Source of the DNA: Methanomicrobiaceae archaeon
Lineage (GTDB): Archaea > Halobacteriota > Methanomicrobia > Methanomicrobiales > Methanomicrobiaceae
Length of the DNA stretch: 33,646 nt
Direction of reading: 5' to 3'
Assembly (NCBI GenBank): GCA_016926855.1
Contig: JAFGNT010000024.1
Coordinates: 1-33,646 of the forward strand
The notes beneath the pieces are model-generated. The model searched no databases. It had not been told where the DNA came from and worked only from the letters and a program-made list of their open reading frames with translations. Positions 13,671-22,069 of the stretch are shown in pieces; within the stretch, counting starts at the first letter, position 1; each line of letters begins with the position of its first letter. The translations under genes and the position numbers were made by a program.

Positions 13671-14902
13671 GCAGCGAGAATCCCCATACCGATCAGGCGC
13701 CATCGTCCGCCAACCTGCCGGCTGATAGCAATACGGGCTCCTTCTTCCGCACACACCGGCCGTTTCAGTATCACTTCGGCGGAGTTTTTCTTTGTATTAA
13801 CCACCACACCGACCGTGACTGCCGTTCCCACCGAGAGCATTAACGGCTCCTTATGGCGGAGCGGTTCGATGTTCTGCTCGTCATCGGCACCGACAACACG
13901 ATCCATGAGCCGGACCTCAAATGTAAGCCGGTCGCGGATTGGCGGGAGGGTTCCGACGAGGCCTGCAACCTGTCCTGCAAGCGTATCGCTCTTCGTCAGT
14001 GAGGGGTCCAGCTTCGTCCCGAGTGCGATGAGGCCTCCGGGCGTCGCTTCGCTCACTTTCTTCGATCCTGCGTTGATGGAGGTGATCTTTGTCTGGATGG
14101 GTTCCCAGATCACCCGGTTCTCGACCTGCGTGTGCCGTCCCGGCCGGATTTCGATCTCATCCGCCTCATGGAAAACGCCGCGGGTCAGCGATCCGCCGAC
14201 CACGCCTCCCTTGACGTCGCGCCAGCTGCATCCGGGCTTATTGATGTCAAAAGAACGGGCGATGAGCATCAATGGCTCGTCCCCGGGATCACGTTCCTTA
14301 TCGGGGATATATTCATCGAGCGCCTGAACAAGAGCCCCGATATTAATCATCTGCTGCGCGGAGACGGGAATAATCGGGGCATTCTCGGCGATCGTTCCCT
14401 TTACGAATTTCTTTATTTGCTTATAGTGGCTGACCGCGTCCGCCTGTGAGACGACATCGATTTTATTCTGCACAATCACAATCCGCTCAATGCCCACGAG
14501 TTCGAGCGCCATCAGGTGCTCCTTCGTCTGCGGCTGGGGGCACTTTTCGTTTGCGGCAATCACGAGCATGGCCCCGTCCATGAGTGCCGATCCCGAAAGC
14601 ATCGTTGCCATCAGTGTCTCGTGGCCGGGAGCGTCTACGAACGAAACTGTCCGGAACGGCACTCCTTTCCCGCCACAACCCGGACATTCCGGTGATAGGG
14701 AGTAGGCCTCGGTTCCCGAACATGCCTCGCACTTATAAAAGGTTGTGTCGGCGTACCCGAGCCGGATGGAGATCCCGCGCTTTATCTCCTCACTGTGCCG
14801 GTCAGTCCATACACCGGTCAGTCCGCTCACCAGCGTTGTCTTTCCATGGTCCACATGGCCCACGACGCCAATATTAACGCTGGGTATATCTATATCACGC
14901 AA
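13667..14902 (-). CDS. eif2g: translation initiation factor aIF2, gamma subunit
   Basis: This 411-residue GTPase carries Met-tRNAi to the small ribosomal subunit as part of aIF2. Visible are G1 GHVDHGKT (15-22), G3 DAPGH (90-94), G4 NKID, and a zinc knuckle with C58, C61, C73 and C76. The C-terminal two beta-barrel domains follow. The start codon read at 14902 is TTG, giving [12 protein letters not shown], the usual beginning for this protein. It opens the long informational gene series and has its own TATA box upstream. Confidence 0.96.
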   Translation of the reverse strand: MRDIDIPSVNIGVVGHVDHGKTTLVSGLTGVWTDRHSEEIKRGISIRLGYADTTFYKCEACSGTEAYSLSPECPGCGGKGVPFRTVSFVDAPGHETLMATMLSGSALMDGAMLVIAANEKCPQPQTKEHLMALELVGIERIVIVQNKIDVVSQADAVSHYKQIKKFVKGTIAENAPIIPVSAQQMINIGALVQALDEYIPDKERDPGDEPLMLIARSFDINKPGCSWRDVKGGVVGGSLTRGVFHEADEIEIRPGRHTQVENRVIWEPIQTKITSINAGSKKVSEATPGGLIALGTKLDPSLTKSDTLAGQVAGLVGTLPPIRDRLTFEVRLMDRVVGADDEQNIEPLRHKEPLMLSVGTAVTVGVVVNTKKNSAEVILKRPVCAEEGARIAISRQVGGRWRLIGMGILAA

Positions 14903-14937
14903 TCCTCTTCAGACCTCCCCATTAATATTGGATGACA

Positions 14938-14950
14938 CTACTTATACCTA
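14938..14950 (-). promoter_or_regulatory. TATA box of the eif2g superoperon
   Basis: Minus-strand TAGGTATAAGTAG predicts transcription start near 14918, leaving a leader of about 16 bases before the TTG start. Confidence 0.5.
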
Positions 14951-15030
14951 ATCGGTGGCTCACATCTGCGCCCTTCTGTCCGGAAGCGGCGGGAAGTTTT
15001 TCCATTTGTGCGAATATCTGTTACGATAAC

Positions 15031-15047
15031 TGTATTTTCAGCATACA
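15031..15047. promoter_or_regulatory. candidate operator upstream of nikR
   Basis: TGTAT and ATACA form an inverted repeat with a seven-base spacer, just upstream of the AT-rich TATA-like stretch at 15054-15064. NikR proteins bind inverted repeats with related half-sites, so this may be an autoregulatory site. It is a guess from position and symmetry, and short dyads arise by chance in AT-rich sequence. Confidence 0.25.
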
Positions 15048-15126
15048 ATGTAAACAATAATTATGTTCTAAGAGAGAAGAAGTAACATACGGTCCTGACA
15101 TGGGTGAAGGATCGCAGGTGGTGTGG

Positions 15127-15549
15127 ATGACAAACGACTCAGATCTTTCCCGGATAGGCATCTCTCTTCCAAAAAATCTGCTTGATAAATTCGATGAAAT
15201 CCTTAATTTCAGGGGATATTCGTCGCGATCAGAAGGGATCCGGGACGCAATACGAAGCTACAACACATACTACCAGTGGATGTCCGATGTCCATGGGGAG
15301 CGGCAGGGAGTCATTACCATGGTGTACGACCATGAACAGCGGGGGCTCCTGCAGATGCTCACGGAAATCCAGCATGAGTATATGCACGTCATCCAGGCAT
15401 CGCTTCACTCCCACGTCAATCACGAGAAATGTCTCGAAGTGATCCTGCTGCGCGGTGACGGGGCTGACCTGAAAAATATTGCCGAACGCCTGATGGCACA
15501 GAAAGGTGTCGAGGCAGTGAAGCTCACCACCATCCCGACGAAGGATTAA
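15127..15549 (+). CDS. nikR: nickel-responsive regulator NikR
   Basis: This 140-residue repressor has an N-terminal ribbon-helix-helix DNA-binding domain (DLSRIGISLPKNLLDKFDEIL, then YSSRSEGIRDAIRSY) and a C-terminal ACT-like metal-binding domain. The nickel ligands of the E. coli protein match H83, H94, H96 and C102 (LHSHVNHEKC). It senses Ni(II) and represses nickel uptake genes. ATG 15127 gives the family's usual length and follows a GGTGG stretch; ATG 15100 would add nine residues. Methanogens need nickel for cofactor F430 and hydrogenase. Its TAA overlaps the stop codon of the convergent DUF2098 gene by two bases. Confidence 0.92.
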   Translation: MTNDSDLSRIGISLPKNLLDKFDEILNFRGYSSRSEGIRDAIRSYNTYYQWMSDVHGERQGVITMVYDHEQRGLLQMLTEIQHEYMHVIQASLHSHVNHEKCLEVILLRGDGADLKNIAERLMAQKGVEAVKLTTIPTKD

Positions 15550-15833
15550 CCGGCGCCGACTCCGTCAACACCCGCGATTCCTTCCTGTATCTCCTCTGCA
15601 GACAGGGCCTCATCAAGGGAGAGCGGTTTTTGTCCGGCACGATCCTCTTTTCTGCGCCCGGCATGTTTTCCCTTCCCGAGCACGTGCAGCTGGTCGATGC
15701 GGTAGAGGAGGTGGGTGCTGTCCAGTTCGGCGAAGAGATTTCCGTCGATATCCTCGATCCGGACAACAGTGCCGGTTGTTCCCGTGCGTGGATACCTGAC
15801 CGTCGTTCCGGGGGAAATGTCGCCGTCTTCCAT
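15546..15833 (-). CDS. DUF2098 family protein, methanogen-specific
   Basis: This 95-residue protein starts MEDGDISPGTTVRYPRTGTTG and continues TVVRIEDIDGNLFAELDSTHLLYRIDQLHVL, a small beta-barrel-like core of about 55 residues, then a charged linker (KGKHAGRRKEDRAGQK) and an acidic helix. This is the wording of DUF2098, seen almost only in methanogens. Function is unknown. The ATG at 15833 is chosen because the family starts there and because a TATA box lies 28 bases upstream. It is divergent from ycaO, sharing that box, and convergent with nikR. Confidence 0.8.
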   Translation of the reverse strand: MEDGDISPGTTVRYPRTGTTGTVVRIEDIDGNLFAELDSTHLLYRIDQLHVLGKGKHAGRRKEDRAGQKPLSLDEALSAEEIQEGIAGVDGVGAG

Positions 15834-15857
15834 AACATCATGTTTCCTCGTGCAAAC

Positions 15858-15864
15858 TATAAAA
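15858..15864. promoter_or_regulatory. shared TATA box between DUF2098 and ycaO
   Basis: TATAAAA on the plus strand (TTTTATA on the minus strand) is the only TATA-like sequence in the 56-base gap. Its centre at 15861 is 29 bases from the ycaO ATG and 28 from the DUF2098 ATG, so one box could serve both genes as leaderless transcripts. Confidence 0.55.
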
Positions 15865-15889
15865 GATTGGGCTGCCCCACAGTGTACTG

Positions 15890-17068
15890 ATGAATACTCC
15901 GACGATCCGCGAGGTTTCAAAACAATTTTTTAACGGAACTCATCGTGCCCTGACTCCTGAGGAGACATGCCGCATCATCCGTCCCCTCATCCCCGATATC
16001 GGGGTTTCGGAGATACTGGACCTCACACCCTTCGACCGTCTCGGCATTCCCGTTGCCGCTACGATACGGCCCCGGGCCGCACGGTCAGCCGAGAATCTCC
16101 GTGCCGGGGCGGGGGCAGACCCGATCCTTGCCAAAATAGCCGCATTAATGGCGGCGATCGAGAGGTACAGCGTGGAGTATCGCGGCCAGCAGATGCAATT
16201 CGCTTCACACGAAGAACTGGGGCTGACACGGTCGGTGGATCCCCGCGATCTCATTCTCCCAAGGCCATTCGGCATGGGGGAACAGGTGCACTGGACCCCG
16301 TCATGGGATCTCCTCAACGAGGAGGAGATCGCAGTACCGAGTAATGCAGTGTATCATCCGTATGATCCGATGGGGATGGGAGAGATACTGTTCCAGAGCG
16401 ATGACGTCGGCCTTGCGGGAGGAATGGAGCCCGAAGAGGCGATTCTGCACGGCATGCTTGAAGTGGTGGAGCGCGACGCCCTGAGCACGGCAGAAAGGGC
16501 ACGGAACCTGGGTAGCCGCATCACTGTCGACCGGGACGGCCCGGCCCGGAGACTGCTCGACCTGTTTACCGGCGCCGGGATTGAGATGCATCTCTGGCTG
16601 CTTCCGGGGAGAACCGGCATCCCTGCTGTGGCGGTATCAGCTGACGATACCGTGTCAAAGGATCCCGCACTGCTCGTCACCGGATCGGCAGCCCATACCG
16701 ATCCCGAGATTGCGGTTATCCGGGCACTCATGGAAGTGGCGCGAAGCCGTGCCGTCTACCTCCACCGCGGGCGGATCGACGCTGTACGAGAGGCGTTTGC
16801 GCGGAAAGCGGGATACGAACGGCTAAAAAGGATCAACCGCCTCTGGTACTCTTCGGCCGACGAGACGGAGCTTTCGGCAATTTCGTCGTTGTCGACCGAG
16901 AGATTTGATCAGGATATTGCCCGGTGCCTCGACGAGATCGGCGCTCATGCCGACCGGGTCTGTGTCACCGACCTCACGTCCACACCCGTGCCGGTCGTCC
17001 GCGTAATCATTCCGGGATTCGAGGTTTCATATTCCGATACGTCACGAATACGCGGGCAGTATATCTGA
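15890..17068 (+). CDS. ycaO: YcaO protein, McrA thioglycine synthesis (marker 1)
   Basis: This 392-residue YcaO-fold protein matches methanogenesis marker protein 1. In Methanosarcina, YcaO with TfuA converts a glycine of methyl-coenzyme M reductase subunit McrA to thioglycine, using ATP and sulfide. ATP-site helices are visible as ENLRAGAGADPILAKIAAL-MAAIERYSVEYRG and EEAILHGMLEVVERDA. The C-terminus ends SRIRGQYI and lacks the proline-rich end of peptide-antibiotic YcaOs. The ATG at 15890 is fixed by the shared TATA box. No tfuA gene is present in the window, although it is next to ycaO in many methanogens. The gene ends five bases from the convergent deacetylase gene. Confidence 0.92.
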   Translation: MNTPTIREVSKQFFNGTHRALTPEETCRIIRPLIPDIGVSEILDLTPFDRLGIPVAATIRPRAARSAENLRAGAGADPILAKIAALMAAIERYSVEYRGQQMQFASHEELGLTRSVDPRDLILPRPFGMGEQVHWTPSWDLLNEEEIAVPSNAVYHPYDPMGMGEILFQSDDVGLAGGMEPEEAILHGMLEVVERDALSTAERARNLGSRITVDRDGPARRLLDLFTGAGIEMHLWLLPGRTGIPAVAVSADDTVSKDPALLVTGSAAHTDPEIAVIRALMEVARSRAVYLHRGRIDAVREAFARKAGYERLKRINRLWYSSADETELSAISSLSTERFDQDIARCLDEIGAHADRVCVTDLTSTPVPVVRVIIPGFEVSYSDTSRIRGQYI

Positions 17069-17073
17069 CCGCC

Positions 17074-18048
17074 TCAGATCACCTGTATTTTTTTCAGTGT
17101 CCGGACGAGATGGTGGGTGCTCGGCCGCGCACGGTCATGCACCGGCTCGTAGAGGGTGCCCCCGAGCGCCCGGAAGATATGCCCGACCGCAAGGCCGTGA
17201 GACGGGCCATACCCCCCTTCTAGGACAAGTGCGACGGGCTGATCGGTCACTGCCATCATCAACCGTGTCAGGACACCGAAGTCCTCAGGATTGAGTTTCA
17301 TGTTCCCCCGCAGGTCATCCGCAAGCGGATCCTGCCCTGCCGAGATGAGTACGAGATCGGGAGAGAACCGTTCCAGTGCGGGGAGGAAGACGTCCTCGAA
17401 GACAAGTGAGTAGTCGTGGATCGTCCCGCCCGGCCGAAGCGGAGCGTTGAGCGAATATCCGCGACCCTTTCCCTCACCAATCTCGTCCACCCAGCCGGAA
17501 CGGGGAAAGATCCCTGCCTCGTGAATGGAGCAGAAGAGCACGCGGTCGTCGTGGTAGAAGATTTTCTGCGTACCGTTGCCATGGTGGAGGTCCCAGTCGA
17601 CAATCGCGATCCTGTCCACCTCATCACGCTCGAAGAGCACCGCAGCCGCAACGGCAATATTATTGAAGAGGCAGAACCCCATGGCACGGTCCGGCTCCGC
17701 GTGATGCCCCGGAGGACGGACCAGAGCAAAACAATGCTCCCCGTCACGAGCCCGTTCGGCTGCCGCCATTGCAGATCCGGCGGCATAGAGAGCCACTTCA
17801 AAGGATTCCGAGTTCACGTAGGTATTGGGATCGATATAGTGCATCCCCCGCGAGAGTTCCTGAAGTAACCGGACGTGCTGGGGAACGTGAACGAGCATCA
17901 GGTCGCTGATCCGCGCCTGAACCGGGGGGAGGACCCGGACTCCCCGCGGTATTGCAGCGGTGGCGATTGTAAGGCGCTCCCCGCATTCCGCGTGGGACTG
18001 GAGGTCATGCCGGGCAAAGACCTCGCCGGATATCATCGAACATTTCAT
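17074..18048 (-). CDS. histone deacetylase-fold deacetylase
   Basis: This 324-residue protein has all active-site features of the class I/II HDAC, AcuC and polyamine deacetylase superfamily: RPPGHHAE (H115, H116), zinc ligands D153 and H155 (DWDLHHGNG) and D240 (SAGQDPL), and the catalytic Tyr280 in LEGGYG. It should remove acetyl groups from lysine side chains or polyamines; the target in methanogens is unknown. ATG 18048 is the first start. It lies 23 bases after the aglB stop on the same strand, so it is likely transcribed with aglB. Confidence 0.9.
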   Translation of the reverse strand: MKCSMISGEVFARHDLQSHAECGERLTIATAAIPRGVRVLPPVQARISDLMLVHVPQHVRLLQELSRGMHYIDPNTYVNSESFEVALYAAGSAMAAAERARDGEHCFALVRPPGHHAEPDRAMGFCLFNNIAVAAAVLFERDEVDRIAIVDWDLHHGNGTQKIFYHDDRVLFCSIHEAGIFPRSGWVDEIGEGKGRGYSLNAPLRPGGTIHDYSLVFEDVFLPALERFSPDLVLISAGQDPLADDLRGNMKLNPEDFGVLTRLMMAVTDQPVALVLEGGYGPSHGLAVGHIFRALGGTLYEPVHDRARPSTHHLVRTLKKIQVI

Positions 18049-18071
18049 TATCTTGTCATCACGGCTGATAG

Positions 18072-20639
18072 TCAGGAGATGACGCGACCCTGCATCACCG
18101 CACTTTCAGGCACCTCGATGGTGACGCCGGTTCCGCGAATGCGATAGGGGCCTGTGGTCATGACATCATAGGGAGAGCCGCTCGTGGCATAGGGCACAAC
18201 AAACATGCCGTTTTCACTTTCCTGCCGGTAGGTAAAGGTGCGGCCCAGATTGGTCACCACATCGACTTCGATGATGCCTTCGCCGGGAATCGTTGCACCC
18301 GGCACGAACTCGAATACCTTCACGTACTGCAGGTTCGGCTTTTCCCCGCTCAGGACACTTGTCGGCGATTCGTGCACGAGCCGGTACCGGTGGAGTGCCG
18401 GCACCTTTTCAACGGGGTTAATCGGGAGTTGGCTGAAGACACCGGCATGCGATCCCGGAGCCGCCTGTGCGTTGTAGGCTGCCACGGCAGCCGAGGCTTC
18501 TCCGGGAGGGAGAATCCGGTAGTTTGAGATCACCGGCGCCGGCATTCCGGCTTTACTGCTGTATTCGATATAGAGAACCTCGGCAGGTTCGACCATCGAC
18601 CCGTCGAAGTTGTGCAGCCGTGCAAGTATCGTCCGGAAGTAGGCGGCGGTGTGCAGGCCGACGACTTCGGACTGGCCGCTGGCCGCATCAAGCGAGATCA
18701 GAAACTGCGTGTAGGGCGCACCGCCGAGGGAACTGTTATACCACGTCGCCATAGCCCAGAATTTCCCGTTGATGGCATCATCCATCGGAAAATCCGTGAT
18801 AATGTACCGGGCATTCAGCCGGGTGAGCTGCGCAGATGATTCGGCTTCGGATGCACGAATGAAGAATGCCGCTGCACCGTCAGGGCCGGAAACACCACTC
18901 TGGAACGGGTTCGCCGTGGGGATTCGGCCTGCTACGAATGTAATCCAGTGGCCGTAATCCCACCACGAAATAACCCCGTACGACTGGTCCGGATACTGGT
19001 AGGTACTGCGCTCGTAGATCGCGTAGTAGTCCACACCCGGATCAGGCGTGTTCGCCTCCATCCATCGAAGCGTCTCCATCCAGTCGGAATCTATCCCTCC
19101 CCCGACACTATCGGCGATATTCACCGACGAGGTGAGGGACGAAGAGAAGAACAGCACGCCGAGAATCACTCCGGCGACTGCGACGGCAAAGGTAAGTGGA
19201 TTTTTCAGCCGGGCCTTGACGGGGGGGGGAGTCGCGGCTTTTTTCTTTTTCTTCTGAGGCTGGGATATAACATCCTTTTCTGCCGGGTGGCCGCGGAGAA
19301 GCCCGGAGATATCGTCCCGGGCAAGATCCAGGAGGTATGCAATGAAGAGGGCGCTGAGAAGCGCAATATTCACCGCAAGGTAGTATTCATACCGGACATG
19401 ACGGATCGTCGAGAACAGGATCACGATGGACCAGACAAGCACGAAGATATGATCGGGGTGTTCATTCCTGAAATTTTTATACAGGACGACCCCGATGCCG
19501 CCGGCCATCAGGATAAAGCCAAAATTAAACGTGCTCCATGCACTGGAAAGCTCCCACGGCCGCGCTTCCTGTACTGTCAGTGTCTCCGCCTGCTCCCCGA
19601 AGAACTGGAAGACCCCCCCGATCAGCGTCTGAAAGATATCGGGGGAAACAAGGAAGAGAGCCAGGCTTCCCACGCCTGCGGTCACGATAACCGAGAGCGG
19701 GAGGAGGGCTTTCTGTTTCCCGGAAAAATACCGTGAAAAGGCATAGAGTATACCGGAGGCAAGGATCAGGGCAAGGTATGCATAGACATGCACAATCGAG
19801 TACCGTGACAGGCTCAGTGCATCATGCTTCAGTCCGAACAGGAGCGTCCCGATAATTGCCGTTCCGAATATCACGCCGTTGACCAGGAGCAGGTAATCAG
19901 AGGGCGTTTCCCGGTAGAAATCCCAGATAAACTGGACAAGGGTGAACGCTGCAACGATGAGGGCGAACAGCACCATTGTCGGCATGACCATCAGGCCGAT
20001 AACATAGGCAATTCCTGCAATAAAACCAAATATAACGGGTTTTTTAAAGGTTTCCGGATCTTTCGGATCAATGCGCCGGCCCGCGGAATTTTTCAGCGTC
20101 AGGATATACAGCAGGCAGAAGAGGGTGGAAAAAAGCACCTCTGCGATATGGTGATCCACAAACCCGAAGAGCGATCGGTAGAGATACTGTCCGGTAATTA
20201 CTGCAATAAATAACGAAGCGATAAGTCCTGTTTTCCGGTCGGTAAGGCTCTTCCCCAGGAAATACATGGTCGGTACCATGGCAGTCGCCATGATCGGCGG
20301 CACCAGTGAGGCGACATGCATCAGCTCGGGCCGTGTGGAGGCACCCACCAGTATCCCGATAAATGCGGTGATCTGGATAAAGAGAGGACCCCAGTAGATC
20401 GGCATCCCGGAGGGATAGAGGGACATGGGATCATACCATGCGTACCCGGGGAAATTCGCGCTTGTTGCTTCAATCTGCCTGAGATTATACCACGGATCAT
20501 TTCCGAGGAGATTGACTCCCGCGTCTGAGACCAGTGCAGGTTCCGGAATGAGGCGTATCCAGAGTGCCAGCAGCGAGAAGAGAATGATAAGAACGATTAT
20601 TATCGGCGTTTTATATCTCGAAATATCCGGTGCATTCAT
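18072..20639 (-). CDS. aglB: AglB/STT3 oligosaccharyltransferase
   Basis: This 855-residue protein moves lipid-linked glycans onto Asn in N-X-S/T sequons of exported proteins such as the S-layer. The N-terminal part carries a dozen or so membrane helices. GNDPW (D48) in the first external loop is the metal-binding site, and SWWDYGHW (WWDYG at 559-563) is the family's signature. A hydrophilic C-terminal domain of about 350 residues lies outside the cell. The build is that of the archaeosortase-associated STT3 type. A Lys-Pro-rich cytoplasmic loop (QPQKKKKKAATPPPVKARLK) near residue 465 is notable. AGGAGT lies six bases before the ATG. Confidence 0.95.
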   Translation of the reverse strand: MNAPDISRYKTPIIIVLIILFSLLALWIRLIPEPALVSDAGVNLLGNDPWYNLRQIEATSANFPGYAWYDPMSLYPSGMPIYWGPLFIQITAFIGILVGASTRPELMHVASLVPPIMATAMVPTMYFLGKSLTDRKTGLIASLFIAVITGQYLYRSLFGFVDHHIAEVLFSTLFCLLYILTLKNSAGRRIDPKDPETFKKPVIFGFIAGIAYVIGLMVMPTMVLFALIVAAFTLVQFIWDFYRETPSDYLLLVNGVIFGTAIIGTLLFGLKHDALSLSRYSIVHVYAYLALILASGILYAFSRYFSGKQKALLPLSVIVTAGVGSLALFLVSPDIFQTLIGGVFQFFGEQAETLTVQEARPWELSSAWSTFNFGFILMAGGIGVVLYKNFRNEHPDHIFVLVWSIVILFSTIRHVRYEYYLAVNIALLSALFIAYLLDLARDDISGLLRGHPAEKDVISQPQKKKKKAATPPPVKARLKNPLTFAVAVAGVILGVLFFSSSLTSSVNIADSVGGGIDSDWMETLRWMEANTPDPGVDYYAIYERSTYQYPDQSYGVISWWDYGHWITFVAGRIPTANPFQSGVSGPDGAAAFFIRASEAESSAQLTRLNARYIITDFPMDDAINGKFWAMATWYNSSLGGAPYTQFLISLDAASGQSEVVGLHTAAYFRTILARLHNFDGSMVEPAEVLYIEYSSKAGMPAPVISNYRILPPGEASAAVAAYNAQAAPGSHAGVFSQLPINPVEKVPALHRYRLVHESPTSVLSGEKPNLQYVKVFEFVPGATIPGEGIIEVDVVTNLGRTFTYRQESENGMFVVPYATSGSPYDVMTTGPYRIRGTGVTIEVPESAVMQGRVIS

Positions 20640-20671
20640 GCAAGACTCCTGTGTTTTTGTTTGTTCATGCG

Positions 20672-20690
20672 GTACTATAATACATTGGGA
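20672..20690 (-). promoter_or_regulatory. TATA box of aglB
   Basis: Minus-strand AATGTATTATAGTACC is centred about 40 bases before the aglB ATG, leaving a leader of roughly 14 bases that contains AGGAGT. Confidence 0.45.
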
Positions 20691-20892
20691 CGAGATATGC
20701 CGTGAACCGTCTCAGGTGCATGCAGATGAGGCAGGATATTCCGATATCAGGCAGTTCCGGACATGATGAAAGGGGCGCGGCGCGTGGGTTAATCCACACC
20801 CCCGGATGATTTGGTTTTGGACGTGTCTGGCGGAGAAAACACGGGCAGATCGATCCCGGGGAGTGCTGTTATTCCTGGCCGGCGGAGAACTC

Positions 20893-22002
20893 CTATGCGG
20901 ATTTCCGCGACGTGCTTTCCCAAACACGTTTATCGCGCCCAAGACGTACCAGCCCGTTTATCAAATACCACTGGTTGAACAAAAATGCGGAAATCAGGCT
21001 GTCGGGCTTCACCACCAGAAGAAGACCCAGTACGAGGACGGCACACATCGCCGGGACTGGCGCAACAAGGGCAATACCTCCAAATGCGAGAACCAGACCG
21101 GCCCAGATGAGCGGCGGGGAGAGGACAAACATAGCAATCCGCAAGGGATAAAATATGCGGGAAAACGGGCGGGGTGTATGCAGCAGATCGAGATTTGCCA
21201 GTGTCGCCTCAATCAGTCTTCCCGCCCGGCGGATCTTCTGTCCGGACTGTCGCGAGAGTTCATCGGGCACATCCTCATACACGACAGCACGGATCTCGTA
21301 AAATGCCCGGTACCCTTTCCGAATCGCTTCGAATGCCGTATTTGCATCATCCGCCCCTTTTCGTTCTCGAATCTTCTCCACCACGCCCCGCCTGAACACG
21401 ACCAGCCCGCCATTGAAATTATAGGTTGAGTCGTGGGCACTCTCCCATGCGCACATTCTGCCATAAATGCTCCTGTAGGTTCGTTCGATACTCCCGGTCG
21501 TTGGTCCTCCTTCCCGGGGAAGCATATCCGCACACACCGCACCAATGGCGGGATCGCTCATAAGACGGCCGACGACGACTTCGAGGGCACCCGGTGCGAA
21601 GTAGACGTCCGCACCGGTCGTCACGATTGTTTCGTGTGCGGCATGGGAAATTCCATGGTTAAAAGAACGGTTCGTCCCCATTCGCCCCTCATTCACCAGG
21701 ACGGTATGGGGGATGCCCAGTTCTCTAAAACAGGCTTTTGCAACCTCGCCGGTTCGGTCGGTGGACCGGTCATCAACAAGAATGACTTCACACCCGCCGG
21801 GATATGCCATAAGAGCGATATTTCGTATACGTTCTCCAATTACCGCCTCTTCATTGTACGCAGGGATTATGATGCTTATCGGCGGGTATGAGGACGGTGC
21901 CGGTACAGCATCAGGTTGCTTTCCCGCGAGGATGCCTGCCAGAAAAACGAGATACGGCAGCATCCCGATAACGAGAAGGGTGAACCCGGCTGAAAACAGC
22001 AT
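20893..22002 (-). CDS. membrane glycosyltransferase, GT2 family
   Basis: This 369-residue enzyme has an N-terminal membrane helix (about 5-27), a GT-A domain with PAYNEE (47-52) and DDRSTD (77-82), the metal-binding region GADVYF near residue 130, an acceptor block EDVPDEL, and SGQKIRRAGRLI, corresponding to the processive QxxRW-like site. Two or three hydrophobic helices close the protein (about 280-355). It should transfer a sugar from a nucleotide sugar to a lipid or growing chain at the membrane. Given its neighbours aglB and glmS, a role in N-glycan or surface-polysaccharide assembly is likely. The donor and acceptor are unknown. Confidence 0.88.
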   Translation of the reverse strand: MLFSAGFTLLVIGMLPYLVFLAGILAGKQPDAVPAPSSYPPISIIIPAYNEEAVIGERIRNIALMAYPGGCEVILVDDRSTDRTGEVAKACFRELGIPHTVLVNEGRMGTNRSFNHGISHAAHETIVTTGADVYFAPGALEVVVGRLMSDPAIGAVCADMLPREGGPTTGSIERTYRSIYGRMCAWESAHDSTYNFNGGLVVFRRGVVEKIRERKGADDANTAFEAIRKGYRAFYEIRAVVYEDVPDELSRQSGQKIRRAGRLIEATLANLDLLHTPRPFSRIFYPLRIAMFVLSPPLIWAGLVLAFGGIALVAPVPAMCAVLVLGLLLVVKPDSLISAFLFNQWYLINGLVRLGRDKRVWESTSRKSA

Positions 22003-22069
22003 GTACGTGTACTATTAGCAAGCCGGGCTGATTAGTGTTTCACCGCGGCGGCGGGAGGAAAAATCCCGG

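Noticed and set aside
13155..14327. 390-codon open frame opposite aIF2-gamma and the PIN gene
   Set aside because: It is Ser- and Arg-rich antisense translation of well-supported genes, a usual artefact of GC-rich codon bias.
19202..19260. Low-complexity stretch that looked like a repeat
   Set aside because: It is the Lys/Pro-rich cytoplasmic loop of AglB (poly-K followed by A/P residues), part of the coding sequence.
18948..19736. 262-codon open frame opposite aglB on the plus strand
   Set aside because: It mirrors the codon structure of aglB, which has clear family motifs. The frame has no promoter and no recognisable domain.
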